Positions 1 through 9,300 of a DNA stretch of 29,612 bases are shown piece by piece (the first letter of the stretch is position 1; each line of letters opens with the position of its first letter). The notes below the pieces were generated by a model. That model was not told the origin of the DNA and made no database searches. It saw only the letters and a list, made by a program, of their open reading frames with translations. Source of the stretch: an uncultured Eubacterium sp. (GTDB lineage: Bacteria > Bacillota_A > Clostridia > Lachnospirales > Lachnospiraceae). Where the stretch lies: positions 1-29,612 of the forward strand of contig CAOKJJ010000048.1 in assembly GCA_948468465.1 (NCBI GenBank), given 5' to 3'. The position numbers and the translations under genes were made by a program.

Positions 1-25
1 TGAGTTTGAGGTCATCTTTCCCCCC

Positions 26-316
26 CTATTTTCTTTGAGTTTCGCAATTACCTATTGTAATCATTCTCCACTGTTCATTTAGTTCTGCATAATTCCTTCC
101 AAGACGGTCTATGGACTTGATAAACAGCACGCTATTTTCATCCAGCAGTTCCATCAGCCGCTGGTACTGCGCTCTTGCAAAATCTTTTCCCGACTGCTTG
201 TCCATATAAATATGTGTTTCCGGCACCCCTGCTTCCAGCAAAGCCAGCTTCTGTCTGTCTTCATTTTGTTCTTTTGAAGATACTCTCATATACCCGTAAA
301 TCATTTGCTTTTTCAT
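26..316 (-). pseudogene. Truncated serine recombinase (resolvase N-terminal domain)
   Basis: The protein begins MKKQMIYGYMRVSSKEQNEDRQ and continues through DKQSGKDFARAQYQRL and IKSIDRLGRNYAELNEQWRMIT. This is the catalytic domain of small serine resolvases/invertases: Tyr-x-Arg-Val-Ser with the nucleophile serine near residue 13, and the D-R-L-G-R-N motif. After EQWRMIT the usual continuation (the ADIVVLDMPLLDTR-type segment, the long helix and the HTH DNA-binding domain) is missing. The frame ends about 10 residues later, beside a run of seven C. I chose the ATG at 316 because GGAGG lies just upstream of it on the minus strand; the further ATG at 334 has no such site. At about 96 aa against roughly 180-200 aa for the family, it cannot be a working recombinase and is probably a remnant of a mobile element. 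Confidence 0.75.
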
Positions 317-576
317 CGTCTTCCTCCATGCCATTCTCTGATTATCTTACGTAAGATTTTATGCTGCACGCACATATACACTTTTTCGGTTTGTTTGTCT
401 GCTGTGACTATTGTGCATCTTTTTCGAAATAAAATTCTATGTATCAGTATTAACGTTACCGTCCCGGCTGCTACGCTTGCAAATATCCGCAAAAAACCTG
501 TCAACAGGCAGAAAGGAAGATTCGACGGATAAAAATGGTGACTTGTATGAACTTACTTCATAATAGTACAGTATGC

Positions 577-605
577 TTGACAATGGTTGATATATCACAT
601 ATTAT
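577..605 (+). promoter_or_regulatory. Promoter of the HigB/HigA-like module with a palindrome in its spacer
   Basis: TTGACA (577-582) and TATTAT (600-605) are separated by 17 bp. The perfect 10-bp palindrome TGATATATCA (588-597) lies in the spacer, where the HTH antitoxin could bind for autorepression. The 240 bases further left (335-576) contain no gene I can support. Confidence 0.6.
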
Positions 606-626
606 AAATACTAAAAGGAGCGTTTT

Positions 627-968
627 ATGTTTGACATTGACTTTTACAGAACAGAATCAGGAGAATGTCCAACAGAAGAATATCTTGAATCTTTAAACAA
701 AAAACTACGTGCCAAGACATTACGTTCAATATCTATTTTAGAAGAATTTGGAAATGAATTGAGACATCCGATATCCGGGCCGCTGGACGATGGGATTTTT
801 GAACTCAGAACCATTACAGGCAGTGATATTACAAGAATCTTGTATTTCTTTTTGATTGGTGAAAAAATAATACTAACGCATGGATTTACAAAAAAAACAC
901 AGAAAACGCCTCTTAGAGAAATTGAAAAAGCCAAAAAATATCGCCAAGATTATATCAATCGCATGTGA
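627..968 (+). CDS. HigB/RelE-superfamily toxin (phage Gp49-like), first gene of a toxin-antitoxin pair
   Basis: A 113-aa protein of the phage-derived Gp49-like/HigB toxin family. These are RelE-fold endoribonucleases that cleave mRNA on the ribosome. Family features seen are an N-terminal strand (MFDIDFYRTESGE), a helical segment with a lysine-rich face (LNKKLRAKTLRSISILEEFG), the central PLDDGIFELRTITGSDITRILYFF block and the HGFTKKTQKTP segment typical of this group. AAAAGGAG precedes the ATG. The partner gene starts 16 bp downstream in the same operon, so the order is toxin first, as in higBA rather than relBE. Exact substrate and activity are inferred from family membership only. Confidence 0.85.
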   Translation: MFDIDFYRTESGECPTEEYLESLNKKLRAKTLRSISILEEFGNELRHPISGPLDDGIFELRTITGSDITRILYFFLIGEKIILTHGFTKKTQKTPLREIEKAKKYRQDYINRM

Positions 969-984
969 AAAGGAGTATATGATT

Positions 985-1272
985 ATGAGTGATTTCAGGA
1001 AATATTTAGAAAAACAGCTGGATGATGAGGAGTTTCGAAAAGAATGGCAGGAATCAGAAACAGAATATAGCCTGATCCGTTCGATTGCAGCCGCCAGAAA
1101 AAGCAGTCATATGACGCAAAAAGAACTGGCAGAAGCTACTGGCATTGACCAATCGGATATTAGTAAAATTGAAACAGGTAATGCAAATCCTGCTTTATCA
1201 ACGCTTGTTCGACTAGCGGAAGGCATGGGCATGGTACTGCATCTGGAATTTAAACCAAAACAACTGAGATAA
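985..1272 (+). CDS. HigA-like antitoxin, XRE-family HTH protein
   Basis: A 95-aa protein with an N-terminal helical region (about 1-35) and a Cro/CI-type helix-turn-helix (about 40-90; SHMTQKELAEATGIDQSDISKIE then GNANPALSTLVRLAEGMG). It should neutralise the upstream toxin and repress the shared promoter. The start at 985 is preferred over the ATG at 979: AAAGGAG at 969-975 leaves 9 nt before 985 but only 3 nt before 979. A longer frame opening at 880 lies inside the toxin gene and is not credible as the start. Confidence 0.85.
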   Translation: MSDFRKYLEKQLDDEEFRKEWQESETEYSLIRSIAAARKSSHMTQKELAEATGIDQSDISKIETGNANPALSTLVRLAEGMGMVLHLEFKPKQLR

Positions 1273-1295
1273 AATGAAGTTTTCCATAAATATTG

Positions 1296-1346
1296 AGCGT
1301 ACCCGCATCCTCACAGGCTTTGGCCTATTCGAATGCGGGTTTACGC
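1296..1346. terminator. Bidirectional hairpin between converging genes
   Basis: An imperfect inverted repeat pairs AGCGTACCCGCAT (from about 1296) with ATGCGGGTTTACGCT (to about 1347), with a small TT bulge and an inner AGGC/GCCT pairing. It lies between the stop of the antitoxin gene (plus strand) and the stop of the ROK-ManA gene (minus strand), so it can end both units. It lacks a clean T-run on either side, so it is a weaker call than a standard intrinsic terminator. Confidence 0.5.
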
Positions 1347-1348
1347 TG

Positions 1349-3295
1349 CTACATATGTTTCTTCGTCGATGCCATCAGCATCATATTCCCTTTCAGGCAA
1401 AACCTGCCGTATCCCGCAGGCAGAATGCAGTGATCTCCTTTTTTGACCGGATACTCATCCACATATCCCTCGCCTTCCAGTACCGATACCGCCAAAAACG
1501 GATACGCCTGTTCCAGCTGTACCTCTCCTGCGACATCTATCTTAAAAATCGTAAAATACGCGCAGTCCAACAGCTGATGCATCTGGTTTTTCGGCAGTCC
1601 GTCCACAGAGCATATGCTGCCTGCTGTTTCCTTTGCCGGGACCTTAATGACATCCATGCTTTTATCAAGATGCAGTTCTCTCGGCTTTCCATTGCTGAGC
1701 CTGCCGTAGTCATACAGACGGTAAGTCACGTCGCTGTTTTGCTGCGTCTCGAATATGAGACAGCCGCCTTTGATCGCATGGACAGTTCCAGGCTCAATCG
1801 GTATAAAATCACCCTTTTTCACCGGAACCTCCCGAAGCAGTTCTTTCCATCTGTCTTCTTTGATCATCTGCGACAGCTCTTCTTTTGTATGGGCGTTATG
1901 TCCAATGACTAAAGACGCGGGCTGTTCACAGTCCAAAATATACCAGCACTCGGTCTTTCCATTTGCGCCGTTTTCATGTTCTCTGGCATAAGTGTCGTCT
2001 GGATGCACCTGAATGCTCAGATCTTGCCTGGCATCAATAATCTTGGCCAGCAGAGGGAAATCGCCTGTTCCGTCGCTGCCAAACAGCTGCGGATGTGTCT
2101 GCCATACTTCTGATAAGTGCTTTCCGGCAAACCTGCCGTTTTTAATCATCCCGTCTCCATTTGGATGTGCGGATATTCCCCAGCATTCACCCGTCTGATC
2201 TGATGCAGACGGATAATGGAATTCCTGCTTAAGACGGCTGCCGCCCCAGATGTTTTCTGTGCATGCCGGTTCCAAAAAGAGCACTTCTTTTTCCGGCACG
2301 CAGTGCTGTGCGGCCCGCCCGCTGCACGCGGTACCGACCAGGCTTGCCGCGCCGATAATTCCTGCGTCATTGCCGTTTTGCGCAATCACAGCCTCCGGCA
2401 CATACGATACCGCCGCTCCGAAACAGTTTTCCTTCAGGTAGCGGTTGATCGGGTCTGTCAGCGTCGCTCCCTGCGCACAGATGCCGCCGCCCAGTACAAT
2501 GATATCCGGCCTGAAAATATTAGCAAGATCTGTAATGCCGTCTGCCAGATACTGGATATAACGCTCTACAAGCGCCTGTCCGCATGGATCGCCCGCCTCC
2601 GCCGCGTCGAACGGCATTTTTGCGTTCATCTGATCCAGATCACGGCCGCACAGCTGCCAGAGAATGGAATTTGGGAAACGTTTCGCCATCGTTTTCGCAT
2701 CCTCAATGAGCGCGGTTGCAGATGCATACGCTTCCAGGCAGTCTTCTCTGCCGCATGTGCAGATTCTGCCTTCCGAAGCGATTCTGATATGTCCGAGCTC
2801 CACGCCGCCCGGATGTCCGCCTTCAAAGATTCTGCCGTTTATGACGACGCCTCCGCCGACGCCTGTGCCTAAGGTCAAAAATACCGCGTTGCTGTATCCT
2901 TTTGCAGCGCCTTTGACCGTTTCTCCAAGTGCCGCGCAGTTCGCGTCATTATTTACATAAATCGGCACCGGGAGGTATTTTCCCAGCTCTGCTGCCAGCG
3001 GGACATTGCTCCAGCGGATATTATTGGAATACAGCACGACGCCGTTTGCGCTGTCAACCGTACCCGGACTTCCGACGCCGGCGCCGAGACAGTCTGCCAT
3101 ACGATAGCCGCTTTGCTCCAGCAGCTGCAGCGCCGCATGGCCCATATCCGCAATGACCTGCTCAAAAGGCCGTTCCCCGCGTGTCGGAACGGACGTCTGC
3201 GCGATGATCTCATAATCTGTATCCGCAATGCCGATTTTGATTCCGGTTCCGCCAAGATCAATACCTATGATCACTTTTTCACTCTTTTTTGACAT
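1349..3295 (-). CDS. Fusion of ROK-family sugar kinase and class I mannose-6-phosphate isomerase
   Basis: A 648-aa polypeptide with two complete enzyme domains. Residues 1-322 are a ROK kinase: the ATP-binding IGIDLGGTGIKIG near residue 10, NND with the catalytic Asp near 117, the LGTGVGGG loop near 142, and the zinc site His169/Cys179/Cys181/Cys186. Residues 337-648 are a type I ManA cupin: ENIWGGSRL near 347, the metal ligands of QVHP (429-432), Glu449 of KTECW and the His of PGTVHAI near 506. The linker is about 15 residues. Together they would convert mannose to mannose-6-P and then to fructose-6-P, an assignment inferred from the mannosidase genes upstream; other hexoses are possible for the kinase. 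The ATG at 3295 has AAGGAG upstream. A TTG at 3331 would extend the frame by 12 residues without a good binding site. This is the last gene of the operon. Confidence 0.88.
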   Translation of the reverse strand: MSKKSEKVIIGIDLGGTGIKIGIADTDYEIIAQTSVPTRGERPFEQVIADMGHAALQLLEQSGYRMADCLGAGVGSPGTVDSANGVVLYSNNIRWSNVPLAAELGKYLPVPIYVNNDANCAALGETVKGAAKGYSNAVFLTLGTGVGGGVVINGRIFEGGHPGGVELGHIRIASEGRICTCGREDCLEAYASATALIEDAKTMAKRFPNSILWQLCGRDLDQMNAKMPFDAAEAGDPCGQALVERYIQYLADGITDLANIFRPDIIVLGGGICAQGATLTDPINRYLKENCFGAAVSYVPEAVIAQNGNDAGIIGAASLVGTACSGRAAQHCVPEKEVLFLEPACTENIWGGSRLKQEFHYPSASDQTGECWGISAHPNGDGMIKNGRFAGKHLSEVWQTHPQLFGSDGTGDFPLLAKIIDARQDLSIQVHPDDTYAREHENGANGKTECWYILDCEQPASLVIGHNAHTKEELSQMIKEDRWKELLREVPVKKGDFIPIEPGTVHAIKGGCLIFETQQNSDVTYRLYDYGRLSNGKPRELHLDKSMDVIKVPAKETAGSICSVDGLPKNQMHQLLDCAYFTIFKIDVAGEVQLEQAYPFLAVSVLEGEGYVDEYPVKKGDHCILPAGYGRFCLKGNMMLMASTKKHM

Positions 3296-3327
3296 TTTGA
3301 TCCTGCTCCTTTTCCTGCCGTCAGGCT

Positions 3328-6201
3328 TCAATCTATTTTCTCATTCAGCCCGTATACTTCCACTTCATAAATACGCGCCGCGCTGTCGCTGCCCTGTGTC
3401 GGTTTCAGAATAACCACTTTTACAAACTGCGCATTCACAGGAGCAAACGCGTCATGTGTACTGCCGGCGGTATTTTTCGTTACGCCTCTTACTTTTTCAA
3501 ATGCCGCGCCATCTTCACTCGTATAGATCTCATAAGATTTCGTGTTCATGTCCGCGCTTTCTCCGCCTGCTTCGGCATGATACATATCTACCGCGCTGAC
3601 TGCCTGCACAGAGCCAAGATCAATCGTAATCTCATGCGGAGCGCTTCCGGTCGCACACCATTTTTTCGATTTATCGCCGTCAACCGCAAACTCCGGCGCT
3701 TCGTTTTCATTCACAAACGTATCTGCTTCTGTCGCCGCTCCCTGGGATAACAGCTGCAGTCCGTCAGATGCCTGATTGGTAATGACAATATATGCTTCGT
3801 CAGATGCATCCGCACTGCCGGAACTGTTTTCCGCCTTTAATGCCACCGGATAAACGCCTTCCTGCGCATAGGACACCGTAACTGTATCTCCTTCTGCGCT
3901 TTCTGTATCTGAACCTGTTAACGTCCATGTCACTTTTTCCGTATTCGGTGAGCAGAGACTTGTAAACGTGATCTTATCGCCTGGTTTTGCCAGTGTGACA
4001 TCTGCTGTAAACGCCGCCTTTGGAAGGCTGTTGTCCGGCCATTCCATTGTCGCCTCGCTGCCTGTGCCTTCTTTAAGCAGTGCGTTCACCGGGACGATAC
4101 GGAAGGTGGATTTGTTCGTCTCATCCGTACGAGGCAGTGTATTTACATAAAAGCTCTCCGTATTGGATACTCCAAGCAGTGATTTTGTCTGATCCTGGTT
4201 GATACGGTATACTTCATAGTAATCCGCAGCCGCATCGGATTTCCAGGAAAGACGCACGCCTGCATACATGGCATCCTCGTCAAATTCACTGTCAAGCACC
4301 TGGACATCGGAAACAGCAGCTGTTTCTTCGGTATCCGGCTGTACCATGGTAATATTTCCAAAGCGGAACTGCAGGCCGCTTACATCCTCCGCAGAGGTCA
4401 GGCGGTATGAGATCGTACGAATCGTTTTGCCGGCCAGCTCAGATGTATCATAAGTAACTGTCGTCCACTCTTCTCCAACTTTCTGATCTCCTTCCAGTAC
4501 AAGCTGCGTACCGTCATCCAGTGTCAGCACGGCATCCAGCGCAATCTCGGCGCCTTTTGTCTTAGCAGCCGTCGTAAAGATCATCTGTTCGCATGCCGGC
4601 AGCTTTGCGCTGTACAGCTTCATCACCGAAGGCACATCCTTTTTCATCGTACCGCGTACAATCAGGCTGTTGCCGCCGTAATAGGCATCCCCGACATCCA
4701 GATCCGCCGTAAGCTGATTGCCTTCCCCATTTTCGAAAATATACCGGTATGTCGGCAGTACATCCGAAACGCTGCGGTTATTCCAGTCAAGCTGGCTGAT
4801 CAGTTCTCCATTCTTATAAAAACCATAACCGTTTCCTGTGGAAAAATTCGTTACAAACGGCAGCTTTGTAATTGCTGTACGTTCTGTCACATACGCAGAA
4901 ACGCCCTTCCATTTCGTATCGTCTGATACTTCCGCCGCTTTAGATGCAGATGGATCCCCGGCTGCGTTTACCCACATCCGGTTTTCCTGTTTCCAGAAAT
5001 CCTGTACCGTACCCGCTGAAAAATAGGCCCAGCTTGGACAATATAAGCCAAGTGACGTATAAGTTCCTCCCTGCGGATTTTCGAACAGGTTCCACTTAAT
5101 CGGCGTGTCATAGCCATTGCTCTGCACATCCACGCCTGCATACAGGTCATATGGATTGATGCCCAGCTTTTCCGCTAATTTTGCAGATGATTTTAACAGT
5201 TCTTTTTTGGCCAGCTTATCTTCTGTCCACCAGAAATTCAAGAACATCTCATCCGCGCCATCGCTGTCAGAGCCTGTCAGATACGCGGCGTTTTTCTTTG
5301 TCAGTGCATTCTGCCAGTCCATCTTGCCGTCCACGGTCATGGAATCATAATACACAAGCTGAAGCTGCGGCGCTTTCTCCTTATAATAGGAAAGAAATCT
5401 CTTCATCTTGTCCGCATGCTCTTTCGTCAGCGGCTGGTCGTCCGTTCCTTCTGTCTCCTGGTTCATAAACCAGCCGTCAAATCCATACGTATTCGCTACC
5501 TCAATCAGCTTATCCGCGACCGGAAAGCTGCCGTCTTTTTCTGTCAGAAGATCATCCAGCCATTCCATTTTACCGCCGTGTCCGGCCTGCGGCATAAATA
5601 TCGTTCCGATCACTTTCACTCCATGCTTATGCCCCGCATCTACCACGTCCGGACTAGGCGCTACGATCAGCCCTTCCCCTGAAGAACCGCCCCAGTATAC
5701 GAGTGTGTCCACATACTGCCAGTAAGAAAACGTATTGGCGTTCATCTTATTCAGTCCATGCGGAGAATTCCCGCTCGTGCTGCCATTCATAATAGAAACT
5801 GCCATTACTTTTGTATCTTTATTCTGCGTCTCGTTTACGGTCTCCAGCTCTTCGGCCGGAACACGCTCCGCAAGCGGAACTGTGCTCACGTTAAATATTA
5901 GGTCCGCATCCTCTTCGGCTTTCCACTCCAGCAGCTGCGCCGGGAACCAGTAGGACGACTCCGGCTGACGGTTCATCGTCATCTCCGGATTGTCATTTTC
6001 TTCTGTCAGTGCATAGCCGCCAGATGATTCCTGGCCGGAATCATCTGCATCCGCACTGCTTTGCTCCTTGCCGGTTGCGGCGGCTTCGTTTTTTACCTCC
6101 TCGCCAGCCGTCGCTTTCGCTTTGTTTCCACATGCAGCAGACATCATGGACGCAGCCAGCAGAATAGCAGCCAGCGCTTTTCCATTGCAATTTCTTCTCA
6201 T
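3328..6201 (-). CDS. GH85 endo-beta-N-acetylglucosaminidase, surface lipoprotein
   Basis: A 957-aa protein. Residues 1-24 are a lipoprotein signal peptide ending in a lipobox (SAAC, Cys24), so it should sit on the outer face of the membrane. After a low-complexity Glu/Ser/Ala/Asp linker (about 28-70), residues about 75-420 form the GH85 barrel. GFDGWFMNQETEG (near 240-252) carries the Asn247/Glu249 pair expected for the substrate-assisted mechanism of GH85. Later parts are beta-rich, including a PKD-like segment (about 720-800) and a C-terminal F5/8-type (CBM32-like) carbohydrate-binding domain (about 815-950). GH85 enzymes cut between the two core GlcNAc residues of N-glycans and mostly favour high-mannose types. 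AGGAGG lies 8 nt before the ATG. A palindrome-rich 164-bp spacer separates it from the GH38 gene upstream. Confidence 0.9.
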   Translation of the reverse strand: MRRNCNGKALAAILLAASMMSAACGNKAKATAGEEVKNEAAATGKEQSSADADDSGQESSGGYALTEENDNPEMTMNRQPESSYWFPAQLLEWKAEEDADLIFNVSTVPLAERVPAEELETVNETQNKDTKVMAVSIMNGSTSGNSPHGLNKMNANTFSYWQYVDTLVYWGGSSGEGLIVAPSPDVVDAGHKHGVKVIGTIFMPQAGHGGKMEWLDDLLTEKDGSFPVADKLIEVANTYGFDGWFMNQETEGTDDQPLTKEHADKMKRFLSYYKEKAPQLQLVYYDSMTVDGKMDWQNALTKKNAAYLTGSDSDGADEMFLNFWWTEDKLAKKELLKSSAKLAEKLGINPYDLYAGVDVQSNGYDTPIKWNLFENPQGGTYTSLGLYCPSWAYFSAGTVQDFWKQENRMWVNAAGDPSASKAAEVSDDTKWKGVSAYVTERTAITKLPFVTNFSTGNGYGFYKNGELISQLDWNNRSVSDVLPTYRYIFENGEGNQLTADLDVGDAYYGGNSLIVRGTMKKDVPSVMKLYSAKLPACEQMIFTTAAKTKGAEIALDAVLTLDDGTQLVLEGDQKVGEEWTTVTYDTSELAGKTIRTISYRLTSAEDVSGLQFRFGNITMVQPDTEETAAVSDVQVLDSEFDEDAMYAGVRLSWKSDAAADYYEVYRINQDQTKSLLGVSNTESFYVNTLPRTDETNKSTFRIVPVNALLKEGTGSEATMEWPDNSLPKAAFTADVTLAKPGDKITFTSLCSPNTEKVTWTLTGSDTESAEGDTVTVSYAQEGVYPVALKAENSSGSADASDEAYIVITNQASDGLQLLSQGAATEADTFVNENEAPEFAVDGDKSKKWCATGSAPHEITIDLGSVQAVSAVDMYHAEAGGESADMNTKSYEIYTSEDGAAFEKVRGVTKNTAGSTHDAFAPVNAQFVKVVILKPTQGSDSAARIYEVEVYGLNEKID

Positions 6202-6220
6202 AGCAACTACCTCCTGTTTT

Positions 6221-6355
6221 GTAACAGTTCAGATAACCCTTGAACTGTTACGCATCCGGCCATTGAAAATCGCTTCGCGATGGGCCGGATGTCTGCAACC
6301 ACTACATTTTCATACGGTCTGCGCAGCAAATGCGCAGACCTACCTGAACTGTTAC
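6221..6355. repeat. Palindrome mosaic between GH38 and GH85 genes
   Basis: The spacer is almost fully palindromic. GTAACAGTTCA (6221-6231) pairs with TGAACTGTTAC (6241-6251), and that arm recurs at 6345-6355 so the whole block is bounded by inverted copies. Inside are CATCCGGCC/GGCCGGATG (6253-6261 and 6283-6291, with inner ATCGC/GCGAT) and GGTCTGCGCA/TGCGCAGACC (6316-6325 and 6331-6340). It resembles REP/BOX-type interspersed elements. In the mRNA it could stabilise or terminate upstream transcript and lower GH85 expression relative to GH38. Confidence 0.7.
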
Positions 6356-6365
6356 CCTGTTTTTA

Positions 6366-9300
6366 CTAACTTATTTTTACCGTTACAACCTCATAAGGTT
6401 TTAGTGTCACATCTATGACCTGTCCAGAAACTGGCGCCGTGCTTTCTTCCTCTTCCAGCAGATTGCAGATCTGCGCCTTTTTAAATGTTCTGTTGACAGT
6501 CAGTTTCGCTTTTGTATATGCGTTTTCCGATTCATACATACGTATGATCATCCCTTCTCCATCTTCTGCCCGCTTCACTGTCTCGATCACGACATTCGGA
6601 CAATTAACCGAAGCTAACGAATATTCTTTCTGCGCCTGCGCATGCAGATCTGCGATGAAAGGCTGATTCAGCTTATACGCTTCTTCCACCGTACCTGCCG
6701 CACGCCAGTTTTCCGCATGCGGATAAATCGCATACGTAAATGTATGTTCCTCCTGGTCTGTGACCGGATTTGGCTCAATACCGGATTTTATGAGTGTGAG
6801 CGCCATATTGGAATCTTTTACGGAGTGTCCGTATTTACAGTCATTTAATAACGACACGCCGTAATGTCCTTCCGAAAGGTCCATCCACTTCTGTCCGCAG
6901 CTTTCAAACCGCGCGACATCCCAGCTCGTGTTCTGATGAGTCTTTCTCGTCAAATTGCCGAACTGCACGTCAAATGTCGCTTCATCCGTATGCACCGCGA
7001 CCGGAAAATGTACTTTTAACAATGTCTGATGTTCTTTCCAGTCTACCTTTGTCACAAATTCAATTCTGCGTCTCTTTGCGTAAAACAGTATTTTCTGGTG
7101 AATCGTAGAATTAGACACTTTTCTTGTAATTTCAAGCGCCGCACGCACTGGGCCAAGTTCCGTCCATTCCATACGCTCTACCTGGTCTACATCCCAGAAT
7201 TTTTCCGTATAATAAATATCAATATCCCAGTTGTCAAAATAAATCGGCTTGTCTTCGTACATGCGCATCAGATTTGCCCGCTCGCCTTCCTGGATAACTT
7301 CACGGTCCTTTTCCTTATCGTAAATGCTTGTAAACATGCCCTGCGCATCCAGTTTGATTTTATAAAACGGCGTTTCCAGCTCGCGGTCCCCGTGCAGGGC
7401 AAACGGAATTTCATCATCCGCCGCGTCCGCCAATGAAAACGATTTGTAACCTTTGGACGGTACATGTTCCACATACGCAATGCTGCCGTCCGCAGTTTTC
7501 TGCACCGGATACACCGTTCCGTCATTGTCCGCTACTGCAGCGGCATCCAGATCTCCCAGATTCACCACGTCATTTCGTTCTTTTCCGGTCGTATTAAAGA
7601 CCATGACTGCTTCCCCATTGCCGCAGACAGCTCTGGTACGCTGCTTTGTCAGCTGTGCAAGCTGCTGCGCCAGCTGTGCGTACTCTGTCTTTGTCACCTC
7701 ATATACTTCCTCAATCGAAGAACCCGGCAGGATGTCATGGAACTGGTTCAGCAGTACAAGCTTCCACATCTCATCCAGTTCCTGCACCGGATAATCTATC
7801 TGATCAGCAGCTAAAATGCTAAGCAGCTCCAGATCCATTAAGCCAAGCTCTGACTTGCGGTTGGAACGCTTATTTCTGGCCATAGACGTCAGCGTTCCGC
7901 GATGGTACTCAAAATACAGCTCTCCTTCCCATACCGGCAGGCGCTTGTTTCCTTTTACACGTTCGTTTAATTCATCAAAATACGTGCGCGCAAACTCCTG
8001 ACGTACTTTCGGGATCCCTTTGACTCCTTTTTCCATACGGATGGACGTCTCTAACATCTCTCTGGTCGGGCCTCCGCCTCCGTCGCCGTAACCATAGGAT
8101 ACAAGAATATCATTGTTTATATTTTTATTCTGGTAGCGCATCCATCCGCCCATAATCGCATCCGGATGAAGCATGCCGTTATATGTCGTAAAATAATCCT
8201 TGATCGGCTGATGCACGCCAAGTGTCGTAATCAAATGCGTCAGCACTTCCGTCCCGTCAATGCCGCGCCACATCATCGTATCATACGGCACCTTGTTAAA
8301 CTGGTTCCATGCCAGCTTTGTCGTCATAAAATAATCAATGCCGCATTTTTTCATAATCTGCGGAAGCGCTCCCGAATAGCCAAATACGTCCGGCAGCCAT
8401 AAAATCCGGTTGTCCACGCCGAACTCCTGTTTGAAAAACCGCTTGCCATGCATAAACTGGCGCACCAAAGACTCTCCGGAAGTCAGGTTGCAGTCCGCTT
8501 CTACCCACATGCCGCCTTCCGGTTCCCAACGTTTTTCTTTGATCCGCTCTTTGATCTTTTCATACAGATCCGGATACCGCTCCTTGAAAAACGCGTACAG
8601 CTGCGGCTGGCTGGACATAAACTTGTAGTTCGGATATTCGTCCATCAGCTTTAATACCGTAGCAAAGCTGCGGCCGACTTTTTCTCTCGTCTGCGCTACC
8701 GTCCACCACCATGCCACGTCGATATGCGTGTGCCCGATACAGGTCGCGACAACATCCTGCCAGCCCGCCATATCGGTATAGAGCGCTTTGTCAATATACT
8801 CAGACGCCTGCTTGAGCGTTGTATAAAACGCCTCTGAATACGGCGTACGCAGATCTATAAAATTAACGGTCGTATTTAATACCTCTTCGATATCCCTGCG
8901 GTTTTTATCATCCTCTTCCATTCTTGTAAACGCCTGCAGCGGAACCCACAGATCATAATACACCTTTGTGATAAGGGCATCCACCTCCTGCATTTCCACG
9001 ATCAGGTTAAACTCCGTATGCAGCGTTCCTGTATATGCGATTAAAACAAGCTCCAGTTCTTCGCCTGCCTCTGCCTTAGGGCGCAGAAATACGTCTCTGT
9101 GGTTCATATCTATGCCCTGTACCGGCTCACCGTTTACATACAATAAAAACTGCGGATTTTTTGCGTCGTCCCATTCGTCAATCTGCGTACAGACATGCAT
9201 CCACATCTGCTTGCCGTCCAGCTCCTTCGGCACTTTCCAGGATGTCTGAAAACAATAATGGCGGTCTTTTCCATACCAGTGCATATTGCGGCAGTCATAG

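Noticed and set aside
313..504. Minus-strand 63-aa frame with a hydrophobic N-terminus upstream of the resolvase fragment
   Set aside because: It opens only at TTG with no ribosome binding site and overlaps the resolvase start region; composition alone does not support it.
1274..1912. Plus-strand 212-aa open frame
   Set aside because: It lies fully antisense to the ManA domain of the fusion gene, has no binding site and no family resemblance.
2216..2872. Plus-strand 218-aa open frame
   Set aside because: It is antisense to the ROK domain; long open frames opposite GC-rich coding sequence are expected by chance.
5408..5725. Two overlapping plus-strand frames of about 90-105 aa
   Set aside because: Both are opposite the GH85 catalytic domain and have no start signals.
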